Shown: positions 1 through 9,317, counted from the stretch's first letter. The stretch: 64,000 bases of DNA from an uncultured Kocuria sp. (GCF_947500125.1 NZ_CANMRA010000009.1:62001-126000), one strand, 5' to 3'. Numbers and translations are program-made. The notes: generated by a model from the letters alone, not told the origin.

Positions 1-870
1 GGTGTTGACCTCCAGGAAGGAGATCAGCCCGTCCTGGGCCACGAGGAACTCGGCCGTGCCCACCCCCACGTACCCGGCCTCCCGGAAGATGCCCTCGGCG
101 GCCGCGGCGATCCGTTCGCGCTGGACGTCCGTGAGGAAGGGCGCGGGGGCCTCCTCGACGAGCTTCTGGTGGCGCCGCTGCAGGGAGCAGTCCCGGGTGC
201 CGAGCACGACGACGTGACCGTGGGCGTCGGCCACGACCTGCGCCTCCACGTGCCGCGGGCGGTCCAGGAAGCGCTCCACGAAGCACTCGCCGCGGCCGAA
301 CGCGCTCTGCGCCTCGCGGGCGGCGGAGAGGAAGGCGTCCTCGACCTGGTCCAGCTCCCGGACCACGCGCATGCCGCGGCCCCCGCCGCCGTGGGCGGCC
401 TTCACGATCACCGGCAGGCCGTGCTCCTGGGCGAACGCGCGGGCGTCCTCCGGGGACTCGACCGGTCCGTCGCTGCCGGGCACGAGCGGGGCGCCGGCGC
501 GCCGGGCGATCTCGCGGGCGGCGACCTTGTCCCCCAGCAGCACGATCGTCTCCGGGGAGGGGCCGATCCAGGTGAGGCCGGCCTCGATCACGGCCCGGGC
601 GAAGCCGGCGTTCTCGGAGAGGAACCCGTAGCCCGGGTGCACGGCGTCGGCGTCGCACCGGAGCGCGATCGCGAGGACCTCGTCCCCGTCCAGGTAGGTC
701 TCGGTGGCCGAGGTGCCCTCCAGGGCGTACGCCTCGTCGGCCAGCAGGACGTGCGGGGCGTCGGCGTCGGGGTCGGCGTAGACGGCCACGGACTCGAGGC
801 CGGCCTCGGCGCAGGCGTGGACGACGCGGACGGCGATCTCCCCGCGGTTGGCGATCAGGATCTTGCGCAC
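1..870 (-). CDS. Biotin carboxylase subunit (AccC-like), 3' end beyond window
   Basis: ATP-grasp biotin carboxylase, which carboxylates the biotin of a carrier protein with bicarbonate and ATP. The first 290 codons are present. The protein opens with the family signature [14 protein letters not shown], then [10 protein letters not shown] (about residue 73), the ATP-binding glycine loop [12 protein letters not shown] (about 156-167) and the [16 protein letters not shown] segment. The GTG start at 870 follows the pxpBC stop by 4 nt, so it is the third gene of a pxpA-pxpBC-accC operon. Biotin carboxylase genes commonly sit beside 5-oxoprolinase genes, but their part in that reaction is not settled. 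The C-terminal domain and any carrier protein lie off the left edge, so a role in acetyl-CoA carboxylase proper cannot be excluded. Confidence 0.9.
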   Translation of the reverse strand, partial: MRKILIANRGEIAVRVVHACAEAGLESVAVYADPDADAPHVLLADEAYALEGTSATETYLDGDEVLAIALRCDADAVHPGYGFLSENAGFARAVIEAGLTWIGPSPETIVLLGDKVAAREIARRAGAPLVPGSDGPVESPEDARAFAQEHGLPVIVKAAHGGGGRGMRVVRELDQVEDAFLSAAREAQSAFGRGECFVERFLDRPRHVEAQVVADAHGHVVVLGTRDCSLQRRHQKLVEEAPAPFLTDVQRERIAAAAEGIFREAGYVGVGTAEFLVAQDGLISFLEVNT

Positions 871-874
871 GGTG

Positions 875-2575
875 CTACTCCTGGGACGTGTCGGTCGAGG
901 TCTCGGTGGTGGAGTTCTCGGGGGTGGAGGTCTCGGCGGTGGAACTCTCGGTGGTGGTGCTGACGGGGCCCGGCGGCTCGGCGGTGCCGCCGACTGGATC
1001 CTCGGGGGACGGTGCGCCGAGCTCGGGCGCCGGCGCCCGCACGAAGCGCAGCCGGCCGCCCGGGCGCAGCTGGGCGAGGACGGGGAGGTCCTGCGGGTGC
1101 ACCACGCCGAGCACGGGATAGCCGCCGGTGGTGGGCGCGTCCTGCAGCAGGACCACCGGCAGGCCCGAGGGCGGGACCTGGACGCAGCCGGGCACGGTCC
1201 CCTCGCTGGGCAGCTCGTCCGTGCGCGCCCGCTCCAGCGGTTCGCCCGCCAGCCGGGCGCCCACACGGTCGGAGGAGGTGGCGAGCTCCCACTCCTGTTC
1301 GAAGAACGACGCCACGGCGGCGGGGGCGAACCAGTCGTCGCGGGGGCCCGGGACCACGCGGACGGAGGACACCGCGGGCGGGCCGGGCACCGGCACGGGG
1401 GGCCGGACGGCCGTGCCCGGGTCCGGCCCGACCGGAAGGGCGTCGCCGGCGGCGAGCGGAGCCGGGCCCAGCCCCGCGAGGGTGTCCGCGGAGCGGCTGC
1501 CCAGCACCGGCGGGACCGCGACGCCGCCCCGCACGCCCACGTAGGCCCGCGCCCCGGCCGTCACGGCGCCGACGACCAGCCGTTCGCCGTCGCGCAGGGC
1601 GAAGGGGGTGCCGAGCGGGGGGCGCCACGGGGCCGGGCCCGTGACCGTCAGCGCCGCCCGCGCGCCGGTGACGGCCAGGACGTGCTCGCCGTGGGCGGTC
1701 AGCTCGAGACCGCCGAGCAGGTTCTCCAGCACCGCGGCCCCCGGGTCGTTGCCCACGAGCCGGTTGGCCGAGGCGGCGGCGGCAGCGTCCAGCGCGCCCG
1801 AGGGGGAGACGCCCAGCGCGGCGGAGCCCGGGCGGCCGCCGTCCTGGACGAGCGTCTGCAGCCCGGGGGCCCCGACCGCCAGGTGCGGTCCCCGCACCGG
1901 TGCGGGCCCAGCGGTGCCCGGGGCGATCTCCGCGAGCTCGCGCACGGGCCGGTAGCGCACCCGGTCCCCGGGGCGCAGCAGGGCCGGGTCGTCGCGGTCG
2001 AGGTCGAACATCCGGGCCGCCGTGCGCCCGATGAGCTGCCAGCCGCCGGGGGAGCTGCGCGGGTAGACGGCGGAGAACCGGCCCGCCAGCGCCACCGACC
2101 CGGTGGGGACGGTGGTGCGCGGCGTGTCCCGGCGCGGGACGTCGAGGCCGTCCTCGGCGTCGCCCACGCAGTAGAAGAAGCCGGGCGCGAAGCCGGCGAA
2201 GGCGGCCGTCCACGTCTGCTCGGAGTGGGCGCGGACCACCCCGTCCGCGCCGAGGCCCGTGAGCTCGCCGACCGCCGCGAGGTCCTCCCCGTCGTAGACG
2301 ACGTCGATGGTCACGGTGCGGGCCTCGCCCGTCCCGGCGCTCCCGCGCGGGGCGGCGCGGGCGGCGCGGACGATGTCCCGCAGCGCCGCGGTGGTGCTCG
2401 CCCGCACCACCACGGTCTCCGCACCGGCCACGCAGTCCACGAGCCCGGGCAGGTCCGCGCCGGCGAGACGGGCGTGCACCGCCACGGCGTCGTGCAGGTC
2501 GGCGCACTCGACCAGCGCCGCGCGCGGGCCGAGCGGCCGGACCCGGCGGGGCACGCCGGGGGCCGGCGCGCTCAC
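875..2575 (-). CDS. pxpBC: Fused 5-oxoprolinase subunits B and C (PxpBC, KipI-KipA)
   Basis: Two subunits of the prokaryotic ATP-dependent 5-oxoprolinase in one 566-residue chain. Residues ~1-215 are PxpB/KipI, with the pattern GFxPGFxY...PRRxTPR..VPxGSV...[15 protein letters not shown]. Residues ~228-530 are PxpC/KipA (cyclophilin-like), starting [17 protein letters not shown] and containing [11 protein letters not shown] and [16 protein letters not shown]. With PxpA the enzyme would open cyclic 5-oxoproline to glutamate. The GTG start at 2575 overlaps the pxpA stop (GTGA). The last ~30 residues are a Ser/Thr/Glu low-complexity tail absent from typical PxpC proteins; it is encoded by degenerate ~15-nt repeats just before the accC start. 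Fusion of B and C is known in actinobacteria. Confidence 0.93.
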   Translation of the reverse strand: MSAPAPGVPRRVRPLGPRAALVECADLHDAVAVHARLAGADLPGLVDCVAGAETVVVRASTTAALRDIVRAARAAPRGSAGTGEARTVTIDVVYDGEDLAAVGELTGLGADGVVRAHSEQTWTAAFAGFAPGFFYCVGDAEDGLDVPRRDTPRTTVPTGSVALAGRFSAVYPRSSPGGWQLIGRTAARMFDLDRDDPALLRPGDRVRYRPVRELAEIAPGTAGPAPVRGPHLAVGAPGLQTLVQDGGRPGSAALGVSPSGALDAAAAASANRLVGNDPGAAVLENLLGGLELTAHGEHVLAVTGARAALTVTGPAPWRPPLGTPFALRDGERLVVGAVTAGARAYVGVRGGVAVPPVLGSRSADTLAGLGPAPLAAGDALPVGPDPGTAVRPPVPVPGPPAVSSVRVVPGPRDDWFAPAAVASFFEQEWELATSSDRVGARLAGEPLERARTDELPSEGTVPGCVQVPPSGLPVVLLQDAPTTGGYPVLGVVHPQDLPVLAQLRPGGRLRFVRAPAPELGAPSPEDPVGGTAEPPGPVSTTTESSTAETSTPENSTTETSTDTSQE

Positions 2576-3336
2576 AGGAAGCTGCCGACGCGCAGGCCGG
2601 CCTCCTCGAGGGCGTGGCGCACGCGCCCGGCGATGGCCAGTGCCCCCGGGGTGTCCCCGTGCACGCAGATGCTCTGGGCGTCCACCGCCACGAGGGAGCC
2701 GTCGACGGCCTCGACGACGCCCTCGACGGCCATCCGCACCACGCGGGCGGCGATCTCCTCGGCGTCGTGCAGGACGGCCCCGGACTCGGTGCGGGGCACG
2801 AGCGTGGCCTGCGGCGTGTAGCCGCGGTCGGCGAAGGCCTCACGGACCGTGCGCAGCCCGGCCGCCCGCGCCTGCCGCTCGATCTCGGAGCCGGGCAGCA
2901 CGAGGAGGGGCAGGGCGTCGTCGACGTCGCGCACGGCGTCCACGACCGCGCCCGCGTGCTCCTCGTGGTGGACGATCGCGTTGTACAGGGCGCCGTGGGG
3001 TTTGACGTAGCTCACCCGGGTGCCCGAGGCGCGGGCCAGGGCCTGGAGGGCGCCGATCTGGTACACCAGCTGGTCGGTCAGCTCCGCCCGGGGCACGGCG
3101 ATGAACCGGCGGCCGAAGCCCTTCAGGTCGTCGTAGGAGACCTGGGCGCCCACGGCCACGCCCTGCTCGGCGGCCACGGTGCAGGTCCGGCGGGCGACCG
3201 TCGGGTCCCCCGCGTGGAAGCCGCAGGCCACGTTGGCGCTGCTGACCACGTGGAGGACGGCCTCGTCGCCCTCCATGGCCCAGGCGCTGAGCGACTCGCC
3301 GCAGTCCGCGTTGAGATCGATGTCGGAGGGGGGCAT
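2572..3336 (-). CDS. pxpA: 5-oxoprolinase subunit A (PxpA, LamB/YcsF family)
   Basis: 254-residue LamB/YcsF protein, the third component needed for ATP-dependent hydrolysis of 5-oxoproline to L-glutamate in the cytoplasm. The N-terminus DLNADCGESLSAW and the following ANVACGFHAGDP are family hallmarks, as are VKPHGALYN (about residue 112) and EAFADRGYTPQATLVPR (about 165-181). The length is normal for the family. The ATG at 3336 has an AAGGAG Shine-Dalgarno 6 nt upstream. It is the first gene of the pxpA-pxpBC-accC operon. A FadR/GntR-type palindrome lies about 50 bp upstream and probably controls the operon. Confidence 0.95.
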   Translation of the reverse strand: MPPSDIDLNADCGESLSAWAMEGDEAVLHVVSSANVACGFHAGDPTVARRTCTVAAEQGVAVGAQVSYDDLKGFGRRFIAVPRAELTDQLVYQIGALQALARASGTRVSYVKPHGALYNAIVHHEEHAGAVVDAVRDVDDALPLLVLPGSEIERQARAAGLRTVREAFADRGYTPQATLVPRTESGAVLHDAEEIAARVVRMAVEGVVEAVDGSLVAVDAQSICVHGDTPGALAIAGRVRHALEEAGLRVGSFL

Positions 3337-3385
3337 GCTGTGCTCCTTGTCACGTCGGTCCCTCCAGCATGCCCTGTCCGCCAGG

Positions 3386-3398
3386 ATTGTTCAACAAT
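3386..3398. promoter_or_regulatory. Palindrome matching FadR-subfamily GntR operators
   Basis: ATTGTTCAACAAT is a perfect inverted repeat around one central base. Its core TTGTTCAACAA fits the FadR-type GntR consensus TNGTNNNACNA at every fixed position. It lies 49 bp upstream of the pxpA start in a small AT-rich island, the only such island between pxpA and the divergent PTS IIA gene. On the minus strand TTGAAC within it could serve as a -35, with a weak CATGCT 17 nt downstream. No full-length GntR gene is in the window, so the regulator lies elsewhere or beyond the left edge. Confidence 0.55.
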
Positions 3399-3541
3399 AT
3401 TTTCCGTCGGGATCGGACTCCGTCCCACCGGTGGACGCCAGGTCCTGCCCGCCGTATGTTGGCCCGCACGAGGGTGCAGCGGGGCCACGGGCAGCACGGT
3501 GGGCCCGCGCCGCCCGTCCGCCTCCACCGATGGGACAGCGC

Positions 3542-4048
3542 ATGAGCGACAGGACCCCCCGCACCACGCACGACTCCCCGGGACGCTCCGGCTCCGTCCT
3601 GGAGCACCTGAGCGAGTCGACCGTGCTCCTGGACGTCCACGGCGCGGACCGGGACGGCGTCATCCGGCAGCTCGCCGAGCTCGGTGCGCACACGGGGCGG
3701 GCCTACGACGCGGACGAGACCGTCGCCGCGGCCCTGGCCCGGGAGGAGGAGGGGTCCACCGGGGTGGGCAACGGCGTGGCCCTGCCGCACGCCGAGTCCG
3801 CCGGGGCCGAGCGGCCGATGGTCGCGTTCGCCCGCAGCACGGACGGCGTGGAGTGGAACTCGCTGGACGGCGAGCCCGTCCATCTCGTCTTCCTGATCTC
3901 CCTGCCCGGGGACCGGTCCGGGGGCGAGCACCTGGAGCTGCTGGCGGAGCTCTCCGAGGCCCTGGCCGAGGAGTCCTGCCGGCAGGCCCTCCTCGACGCC
4001 GGGAGCGCGTCCGAGGTGCTGGCCGTGCTGAGGGACGCGATGGGCTGA
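3542..4048 (+). CDS. Stand-alone PTS fructose-type EIIA protein
   Basis: 168-residue phosphotransferase domain of the fructose/mannitol EIIA family (PTS_EIIA_2), which receives phosphate from HPr on a histidine and passes it to a IIB domain. The active-site histidine is H83 in GVALPHAES. The domain covers residues ~16-167. It is closely similar (by eye around 60% identity) to the C-terminal IIA domain of the EIIBCA protein encoded at 10328-12394, including the shared opening GSVL(E/D)HLSE. It lacks IIB and IIC and has no PTS partner beside it, so it may supply or regulate the FruA-type permease 6 kb away. I chose the ATG at 3542; an in-frame ATG at 3530 is possible. Neither has a strong Shine-Dalgarno. 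Confidence 0.88.
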   Translation: MSDRTPRTTHDSPGRSGSVLEHLSESTVLLDVHGADRDGVIRQLAELGAHTGRAYDADETVAAALAREEEGSTGVGNGVALPHAESAGAERPMVAFARSTDGVEWNSLDGEPVHLVFLISLPGDRSGGEHLELLAELSEALAEESCRQALLDAGSASEVLAVLRDAMG

Positions 4049-4052
4049 TCGG

Positions 4053-5117
4053 TCAGTGCCGGAAGCGCCACTCCGTGCGGGAGTGGTAGGTCTCGCCGGG
4101 GCGCAGGACCGGGTCGGAGAGCTCGGAGAGCTCGGGGCGGTTGGGGGAGTCGGGGTGTCGCTGGGGCTCGAGGGCCACGCCGTCGCCCTGGCGGTACCGG
4201 CGCCCCGAGCTGCCGGCGCCGGTGCCGTCCAGGGAGTTGCCCGTGTAGACCTGCAGGGCGGGCTGGTCCGTGCGCAGCTCCACGGACCGCCCGCTCGCCG
4301 GGTGCTCCAGCAGCGCCGCCCGGCGCAGGCCCGTCCCCCGCAGGTGGAAGGAGTGGTCGATCCCGCGCACGGCGATCGTCTGCGGGTGCTCCGCCCGCAC
4401 GCGGTCCCCGATCCGGGCCGGCGCCGTGAGGTCGAACGGTGTCCCGGCCACGTCCGCGAGGCCGCCCAGCGGCAGGGAGCCCGGGCCCACGGGGAGGTAC
4501 CGGTCGGCCTCGACGGTCAGCCGGTGGTCGTCGATCGTTCCGGATCCCTCGCCGGCGAGGTTGAGGTAGAGGTGGCTGGCGGGTCCGACCACCGTGGGGG
4601 CGTCGGTGCGGGCCTCCAGGTCCAGGGTCACTACGTCGTCCTCGACGGCGTACCGGGCCCGGAGGACCACCTCGCCGGGAAACCCCTGGTCGCCGTCGGG
4701 GCTGACCAGCTCCAGCACCAGGACGTCGCGGCCCCTGGACACCGTCCGCCAGATTCTGCGGTGGAAGCCGTCGGGTCCCCCGTGCAGGGTGTTGCCGCCC
4801 TCGTTGGCCGCCAGCTGCACGAGCTCGTCGTCGAGGGGGAAGCAGGCGCCGCCGATGCGGTTGGCGTAGCGGCCCACGACCGAGCCGAGGAACGCGTCCG
4901 CGTGCTCGGCGTAGCCGGCGGCGTCCGGGTGGCCCAGGGCGACGTTCGTCGTGCCACCGGATCCGTCGGGCACGTGCAGGGCCTGCACGGTGGCGCCGAG
5001 GTCGAGCACGCGCAGGCGCAGCCCGCCCGGGGCGCACAGGGTGTGCACGGTGACCTCCCGGCCGTCGGGCAGCGTCCCGAAGGACCGCGGGGCGGTCTCA
5101 CCGCCCACGGTGGGCAC
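4053..5117 (-). CDS. galM: Aldose 1-epimerase (mutarotase)
   Basis: 354-residue GalM-family protein interconverting alpha and beta anomers of aldoses, here most likely xylose or a related pentose given the operon. Visible family motifs are GRYANRIGG (about residue 82), NEGGNTLHGGP with its histidine, SHLYLNLAG (in place of the usual NHTYFNLAG, keeping the His), and GVALEPQRHPDSPN near the end, which carries the catalytic Glu. The GTG start at 5117 lies inside the end of xylB (20-bp overlap), so it is translationally coupled and last in the xylA-xylB-galM unit. It converges with the PTS IIA gene, 4 bp between stops. Confidence 0.9.
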   Translation of the reverse strand: MPTVGGETAPRSFGTLPDGREVTVHTLCAPGGLRLRVLDLGATVQALHVPDGSGGTTNVALGHPDAAGYAEHADAFLGSVVGRYANRIGGACFPLDDELVQLAANEGGNTLHGGPDGFHRRIWRTVSRGRDVLVLELVSPDGDQGFPGEVVLRARYAVEDDVVTLDLEARTDAPTVVGPASHLYLNLAGEGSGTIDDHRLTVEADRYLPVGPGSLPLGGLADVAGTPFDLTAPARIGDRVRAEHPQTIAVRGIDHSFHLRGTGLRRAALLEHPASGRSVELRTDQPALQVYTGNSLDGTGAGSSGRRYRQGDGVALEPQRHPDSPNRPELSELSDPVLRPGETYHSRTEWRFRH

Positions 5118-6522
5118 CGGCCGGGGGCTGGGACCAGTCGGCGGTCCGGTCCCGCAGGGTGCGGTAGGCCTCCAGGACCTCGGGCGTCGGCTCCGCCTCG
5201 TACTCCTGGGCGCCGGCGAGCGCCCAGGCCGGGGGCTCCGCGTCGCCCGAGAGGGCCCATGCGGCCTGCCGGGCGGCGCCGAGGGCCACGTACTCCCCCG
5301 GGGCGGGCACGAGCACGGGCCGGCCCAGCACGGCCGGGGCGAGCCGGCGCACCGCCTCGGACTGCGCGCCGCCGCCGATCAGGAGGATCCGTTCCGCGGC
5401 GGTGCCGGTGGCCCGCTCGAGCGCGGCCACGCCGTCGGCGAGGGAGCAGAGCAGGCCCTCCACGCAGGCCCGCGCGATGTCCTCCCGGCCGGTGCCCGAC
5501 GACATCCCGTGGAGAGTGCCGCGGGCCTCGGGCCGGTTGGGCGTGCGCTCCCCGTCGAGGTACGGGAGCAGTGTGACACCGCCCGCCCCGGGACGTCCCG
5601 CGAGGGCGAGATCGGCGAGCCCGGCGTGGTCGACGCCCAGCACGCGGGCCCCGAACTCCAGGACCCGGGCGGCGTTGAGGGTCGTGGCCATGGGCAGGTA
5701 CCGGCCGGTGGCGTCGGCGAAACCGGTCACGAGCCCGCTGGGGTCCGCGGTGCGGGCCTCCGAGACCATGGCCGCGACCCCGGAGGTGCCGATCGACAGG
5801 GACACGTCCCCGGGACCGAGCGCGAGGCCCAGCGCGGCGGCCATGTTGTCGCCGGTGCCGGCCGCGAGCACCGCCCCCGCGCTCGTGCGGCCCATGACCT
5901 GGTTCGGGGCCGCGGCCACGTGCGGGAGCTCCAGGTCGTGACCGAGCGCCTGCGCCACGAGGGCGTGGTTCCACGCGCCGGTGCGGGTGGAGAAGTAGCC
6001 GGTGCCGGAGGCGTCGCCGCGGTCGGTGAAGAAGGACGCCCTGTCGGCGCCCAGGTGCCACGACAGGTAGTCGTGGGGCAGCAGCACCCGGTGGGTGCGG
6101 GCGGCGTGCTGCGGCTCATGCTGCGCCATCCAGCGCAGCTTGGTGGACGTCATGGAGGCGACCAGCACGCTGCCCAGCTCCTCGGCGCAGGCGGCCGGGC
6201 CGCCCATCTCCTCGACGAGCTCTCGTGCCTGGGGCGCCGAGCGGGTGTCGTTCCACAGGAGGGCGTCGCGCACCACGGCGTCGTGCTCGTCGAGCGCGAC
6301 CATCCCGTGCTGCTGACCTCCCACGGACACGGCGGCGGCCTCGTCGAGGAAGGGGCCGGCGGCGTCGTCGAGCGCGGCGAGCCAGGCCCGCGGATCCACC
6401 TCGGTCCCGTCGGGATGGGGGGCGCGGCGCTGCGCGAGCACCTCGCCGGTGCCGGCGTCGACGAGGAGCGCCTTGGTGGACTGGGTGGAGGAGTCGATGC
6501 CCAGGACGGTCGTGCGTGCCAT
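5098..6522 (-). CDS. xylB: Xylulokinase
   Basis: 474-residue FGGY-family carbohydrate kinase that phosphorylates D-xylulose to xylulose 5-phosphate for the pentose phosphate pathway. The N-terminal phosphate-binding loop GIDSSTQSTK, the substrate segment GGQQHGMVALD, the LLWNDTRS stretch, the C-lobe YLDGERTPNRP and the adenosine loop LLIGGGAQSE are all in order. It lies downstream of xylA (142 bp gap holding two strong hairpins) and overlaps galM. The ATG at 6522 has only a weak GAGG Shine-Dalgarno, so expression may be set by the upstream hairpins. Confidence 0.94.
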   Translation of the reverse strand: MARTTVLGIDSSTQSTKALLVDAGTGEVLAQRRAPHPDGTEVDPRAWLAALDDAAGPFLDEAAAVSVGGQQHGMVALDEHDAVVRDALLWNDTRSAPQARELVEEMGGPAACAEELGSVLVASMTSTKLRWMAQHEPQHAARTHRVLLPHDYLSWHLGADRASFFTDRGDASGTGYFSTRTGAWNHALVAQALGHDLELPHVAAAPNQVMGRTSAGAVLAAGTGDNMAAALGLALGPGDVSLSIGTSGVAAMVSEARTADPSGLVTGFADATGRYLPMATTLNAARVLEFGARVLGVDHAGLADLALAGRPGAGGVTLLPYLDGERTPNRPEARGTLHGMSSGTGREDIARACVEGLLCSLADGVAALERATGTAAERILLIGGGAQSEAVRRLAPAVLGRPVLVPAPGEYVALGAARQAAWALSGDAEPPAWALAGAQEYEAEPTPEVLEAYRTLRDRTADWSQPPAGAHRGR

Positions 6523-6573
6523 GAAGAACCTCGGTGCGGGGTCGGGGCGGGTCGGCGGGAAGGCCGCGGGACG

Positions 6574-6657
6574 CCCGGCCCGGCGCAGGGGGGACGTGCG
6601 CCGGGCCGGGCCGGGGCGGGGTCCGGCGCCCCGGATCGGGGGCGGGCGCCGGACCCC
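6574..6657 (-). promoter_or_regulatory. Two tandem GC-rich stem-loops between xylA and xylB
   Basis: Transcribed right to left after xylA, the first hairpin pairs 6645-6657 with 6618-6630 (13 bp, 14-nt loop). The second pairs 6597-6610 with 6574-6587 (14 bp, 9-nt loop). Both stems are perfect. No U-tract follows, so they look more like partial terminators or 3' stabilisers that would make xylA mRNA more abundant than xylB-galM. Confidence 0.6.
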
Positions 6658-6664
6658 GGGTGCG

Positions 6665-7888
6665 TCAGCCGCGGGCGCCCATGAGGTGCTCGACGGCGAG
6701 CTGGTGCAGGCGCACGAAGCCGTAGTTGCGCTCCGAGGGCCCGGTCAGGTCGAGGTCCTCGTAGGCGCTGCGGTCGGCCAGGAAGGCCTGCAGGTCCTCG
6801 CCCTCCGCGAGGGTCGGCTCGGCGAGCTCGAGGACGCCCGACTGCTCCATGGCCTCCTGCACGTCGGGGTCCTGGCGGAAGGCCACGGCCCGCAGCTTCA
6901 GGAGCAGGTACATCTGCATGTTCGCCGCCGCCGAGTCCCAGACGCCGTCGACGTGCTCGGTGCGGGAGGGCTTGTAGTCGAAGTGGCGGGCCCCTTGGTA
7001 GCCCCCCGGCCGGGACGGGAACCCGTTCTCCAGCAGGTCGACCGTGAAGAAGGCGCTGATCAGGTTGCCGTGGCCGAACACCAGGTCCTGGTCGTACATC
7101 GGGCCGTTCTGCCCGTTGAGGTCGATGTGGAACAGCTTCTCGCACCACAGCGCCTCGGCGAGGCCGTGCGTGTAGTTGAGGGTGGCCATCTGCTCGTGCC
7201 CGGTCTCCGGGTTCACGCCGACGACGTCCCCGTTGTCGAGCCGGTCGATGAACGCGAGCGCGTGCCCGATGGTGGGCAGGAAGATGTTGCCGCGGGGCTC
7301 GTTGGGCTTCGGCTCGATGCCGATGCGCATGTCGTAGCCCTGGGACTTGATGTACCCGGCCACGGTGTCGATGCCCTCGGCGTAGCGGTCCAGGGCGGCG
7401 TACAGGTCCTTGGAGGAGTCGTACTCGGTGCCCTCGCGCCCGCCCCACATCACGAAGGTCGTGGCGCCGAGCTCGGCGGCGAGGTCCACGTTGCGCAGCA
7501 CCTTGCGCAGGCCGTAGCGCCGGACCCGCCGGTCGTTGGACGTGAACGCGCCGTCCTTGAAGATCGGCTCCGCGAAGGTGTCGGTGGTGACCATCTCGCA
7601 GACCATGCCGGTCTCGTCGATGGTCTGCTTGAGCTGTCCGATCAGCTTCTCGCGCTGCGCCTCGGACGCGTCGAAGGGGATCAGGTCGTTGTCGTGGAAG
7701 GTGAAGCCCCAGGCGCCGAGCTCCTTCAGCTTCCGCACGGACGCGAGGGGGTCCAGGTCCGGCCGGGAGGCGGTGCCGAACTGGTCGCGGGCCGCCCAGC
7801 CGACGGTCCAGAGGCCGAAGGAGAACTTGTCGGCGGGGGACGGGGCGAGCGTGCTGGCGAGGGAGGTCGCGGGGGACGCGGTAGGCAT
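6665..7888 (-). CDS. xylA: Xylose isomerase
   Basis: Metal-dependent isomerase converting D-xylose to D-xylulose (class I, actinomycete type). Landmarks are FGLWTVGW near the N-terminus, [10 protein letters not shown] with the catalytic His, FVMWGGREG, the metal-ligand segment [21 protein letters not shown] and [10 protein letters not shown]. The start is set at the ATG at 7888 because AAAGGAA lies 5-11 nt upstream; an in-frame TTG at 7906 would add six residues that encode this Shine-Dalgarno. The resulting 407 residues are slightly above the usual ~390. First gene of xylA-xylB-galM, divergent from xylR, so xylose likely relieves XylR repression at the shared 150-bp region. Confidence 0.96.
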   Translation of the reverse strand: MPTASPATSLASTLAPSPADKFSFGLWTVGWAARDQFGTASRPDLDPLASVRKLKELGAWGFTFHDNDLIPFDASEAQREKLIGQLKQTIDETGMVCEMVTTDTFAEPIFKDGAFTSNDRRVRRYGLRKVLRNVDLAAELGATTFVMWGGREGTEYDSSKDLYAALDRYAEGIDTVAGYIKSQGYDMRIGIEPKPNEPRGNIFLPTIGHALAFIDRLDNGDVVGVNPETGHEQMATLNYTHGLAEALWCEKLFHIDLNGQNGPMYDQDLVFGHGNLISAFFTVDLLENGFPSRPGGYQGARHFDYKPSRTEHVDGVWDSAAANMQMYLLLKLRAVAFRQDPDVQEAMEQSGVLELAEPTLAEGEDLQAFLADRSAYEDLDLTGPSERNYGFVRLHQLAVEHLMGARG

Positions 7889-7908
7889 CGGAAGTTCCTT
7901 TCCCAATA

Positions 7909-7933
7909 GGTTAGTTACCGTTACTTACTTTAC
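7909..7933. promoter_or_regulatory. Probable XylR operator in the xylA-xylR divergent region
   Basis: An AT-rich block in otherwise GC-rich DNA. It repeats TTAG/TTAC four times and contains the imperfect palindrome GTTAGTTACCGTTACTTAC (14 of 19 positions symmetric). It lies 20 bp upstream of the xylA start and 106 bp upstream of xylR, where an autoregulating ROK repressor would bind. Assignment to XylR rests on position and symmetry. Confidence 0.5.
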
Positions 7934-8038
7934 GGGCCGGAGTACCGTGGGGGAAGACCGGCGGAGGACTTTCTGTTCCGCCGGTCGGCCGGGGTCCGTG
8001 CCGGACCCGGTCCCGCCGGCACCAGAGGAGAGCCGTCC

Positions 8039-9205
8039 GTGCAGTCGAGCCATCTGCGGGAGCACAACCTCTCCGCCGTGCTCCGCGCCGTCGCCGGGGC
8101 GCAGAATCCGGTCTCCCGGGCCGCGCTCGCGAAGCTCACGGGTCTCACGAAGCCCACCGTCTCCAAGCTGGTGCAGGAGCTGCTCGAGTCGGAACTCCTC
8201 GTCGAGGGGCGGCAGGCGGCCGCCCGGGTCTCCGGCCGGCCGATGATCCCCCTGACCGTGGCCCGGGGGACCGTGCTGGGCGTGGGCCTGGAGATCGCCG
8301 CCGACCACCTCGCGTGCCTCGTCACCGATCTCGGTGGTCGCGTCCTCCACGAGGAGGCCCGGTTCGGGGCCTTCGCGGGGGCGTCCGTGGACGAGGTCGC
8401 CGCCGTGCTGGCCGGCCTGCTCGACGCCGCCCTGTCCCCCCGCCGGGACGTGCCCCTGGCCGGTGTCTGCGTCTCGGTCCCCGGGAGGCTCTCCACGGAC
8501 CGCGCCACCGTGCTCTCCGCCCCCAACCTGGCCTGGCGGGACGTGCCGCTGGTCGAGCGGCTCCGCCGGCTCCCGGAGTTCCGGGGACCGATGCTCACCG
8601 CCGGCAACGACAGCATGCTGGCCGCGCGCACGGAGGTCCTGCGCCGGCCCGGCGAGTCCTTCCTCTTCCTCCACGGCCAGACCGGCATCGGCGGCGCCGT
8701 GGTCCTGGAGGGGCGCATCCACCGGGGCGAGCACGGCTGGGCGGGGGAGCTGGGCCACGTGACGATCACCCCCGGCGGGGAGCTGTGCCGGTGCGGCCGG
8801 CGCGGCTGCCTCGAGGCCTACGCCAGCTACCACGCGCTGCGGGGGCGGACGGGACTGCCGGAGGACGTCCGGATCGAGGACCTCGTGGCGGCCACGGCCG
8901 AACGGCTGCAGAGCCGGGCGGCGGTCATGGAGATGATCGGGCGGCCCCTGGGCGTGGTGCTCGCGAACTCCATGAACCTCCTGGACCTGTCGACGGTCGT
9001 GCTCTCCGGATACTTCGCCCCCATCGCGACGGAGCTGGAGCCCGTGCTGCGCGAGGTCCTCGAGGCGCACGCGCTCACGGCGGAGGCGGGGCCCGTCGAG
9101 ATCCAGCGGTCGGCGGCGGACGCCCGTCCCGCCCTGACCGGTGCGGCCGCGACGGCGCTCGAGCCGATCTACGCCTCCCCGGCCCGCTGGATCGACCGGC
9201 GCTGA
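8039..9205 (+). CDS. xylR: ROK-family transcriptional repressor of xylose genes
   Basis: 388-residue ROK repressor. Residues ~5-65 form a winged helix (SRAALAKLTGLTKPTVSKLV). The rest is a ROK sugar-binding domain with the HGQTGIGGAVVLEG glycine-rich segment, the GELGHVTITPGG signature and the zinc site CRCGRRGCLEAYAS (about residues 256-269). The GTG start at 8039 follows AGAGGAGAG. Divergence from xylA supports xylose-responsive control of xylA-xylB-galM. A strong terminator hairpin follows at 9284. Confidence 0.9.
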   Translation: MQSSHLREHNLSAVLRAVAGAQNPVSRAALAKLTGLTKPTVSKLVQELLESELLVEGRQAAARVSGRPMIPLTVARGTVLGVGLEIAADHLACLVTDLGGRVLHEEARFGAFAGASVDEVAAVLAGLLDAALSPRRDVPLAGVCVSVPGRLSTDRATVLSAPNLAWRDVPLVERLRRLPEFRGPMLTAGNDSMLAARTEVLRRPGESFLFLHGQTGIGGAVVLEGRIHRGEHGWAGELGHVTITPGGELCRCGRRGCLEAYASYHALRGRTGLPEDVRIEDLVAATAERLQSRAAVMEMIGRPLGVVLANSMNLLDLSTVVLSGYFAPIATELEPVLREVLEAHALTAEAGPVEIQRSAADARPALTGAAATALEPIYASPARWIDRR

Positions 9206-9283
9206 GCCGCCGGCGCTGATCCTCCGGTGCCGATGCTCCGGCGCCGGCGCTCTGCGGCTGATCCCCTCGCCGCCCGGGGGCGA

Positions 9284-9317
9284 CGACGGGGCCCGCTCGC
9301 ACGAGCGGGCCCCGTCG
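9284..9317. terminator. Terminator hairpin downstream of xylR
   Basis: Perfect 16-bp inverted repeat (arms 9284-9299 and 9302-9317, CGACGGGGCCCGCTCG and its complement). It begins 79 bp after the xylR stop. No U-tract follows, as is common for actinobacterial terminators. The rest of 9206-9507 holds no gene I can support. Confidence 0.75.

Noticed and set aside
848-2821. Long plus-strand frame over the pxp operon
   Set aside because: Antisense shadow; pxpBC and pxpA on the minus strand carry full family motifs.
3179-3541. Longer frame for the PTS IIA gene from 3179
   Set aside because: The extra part overlaps the pxpA gene on the other strand and has no family content.
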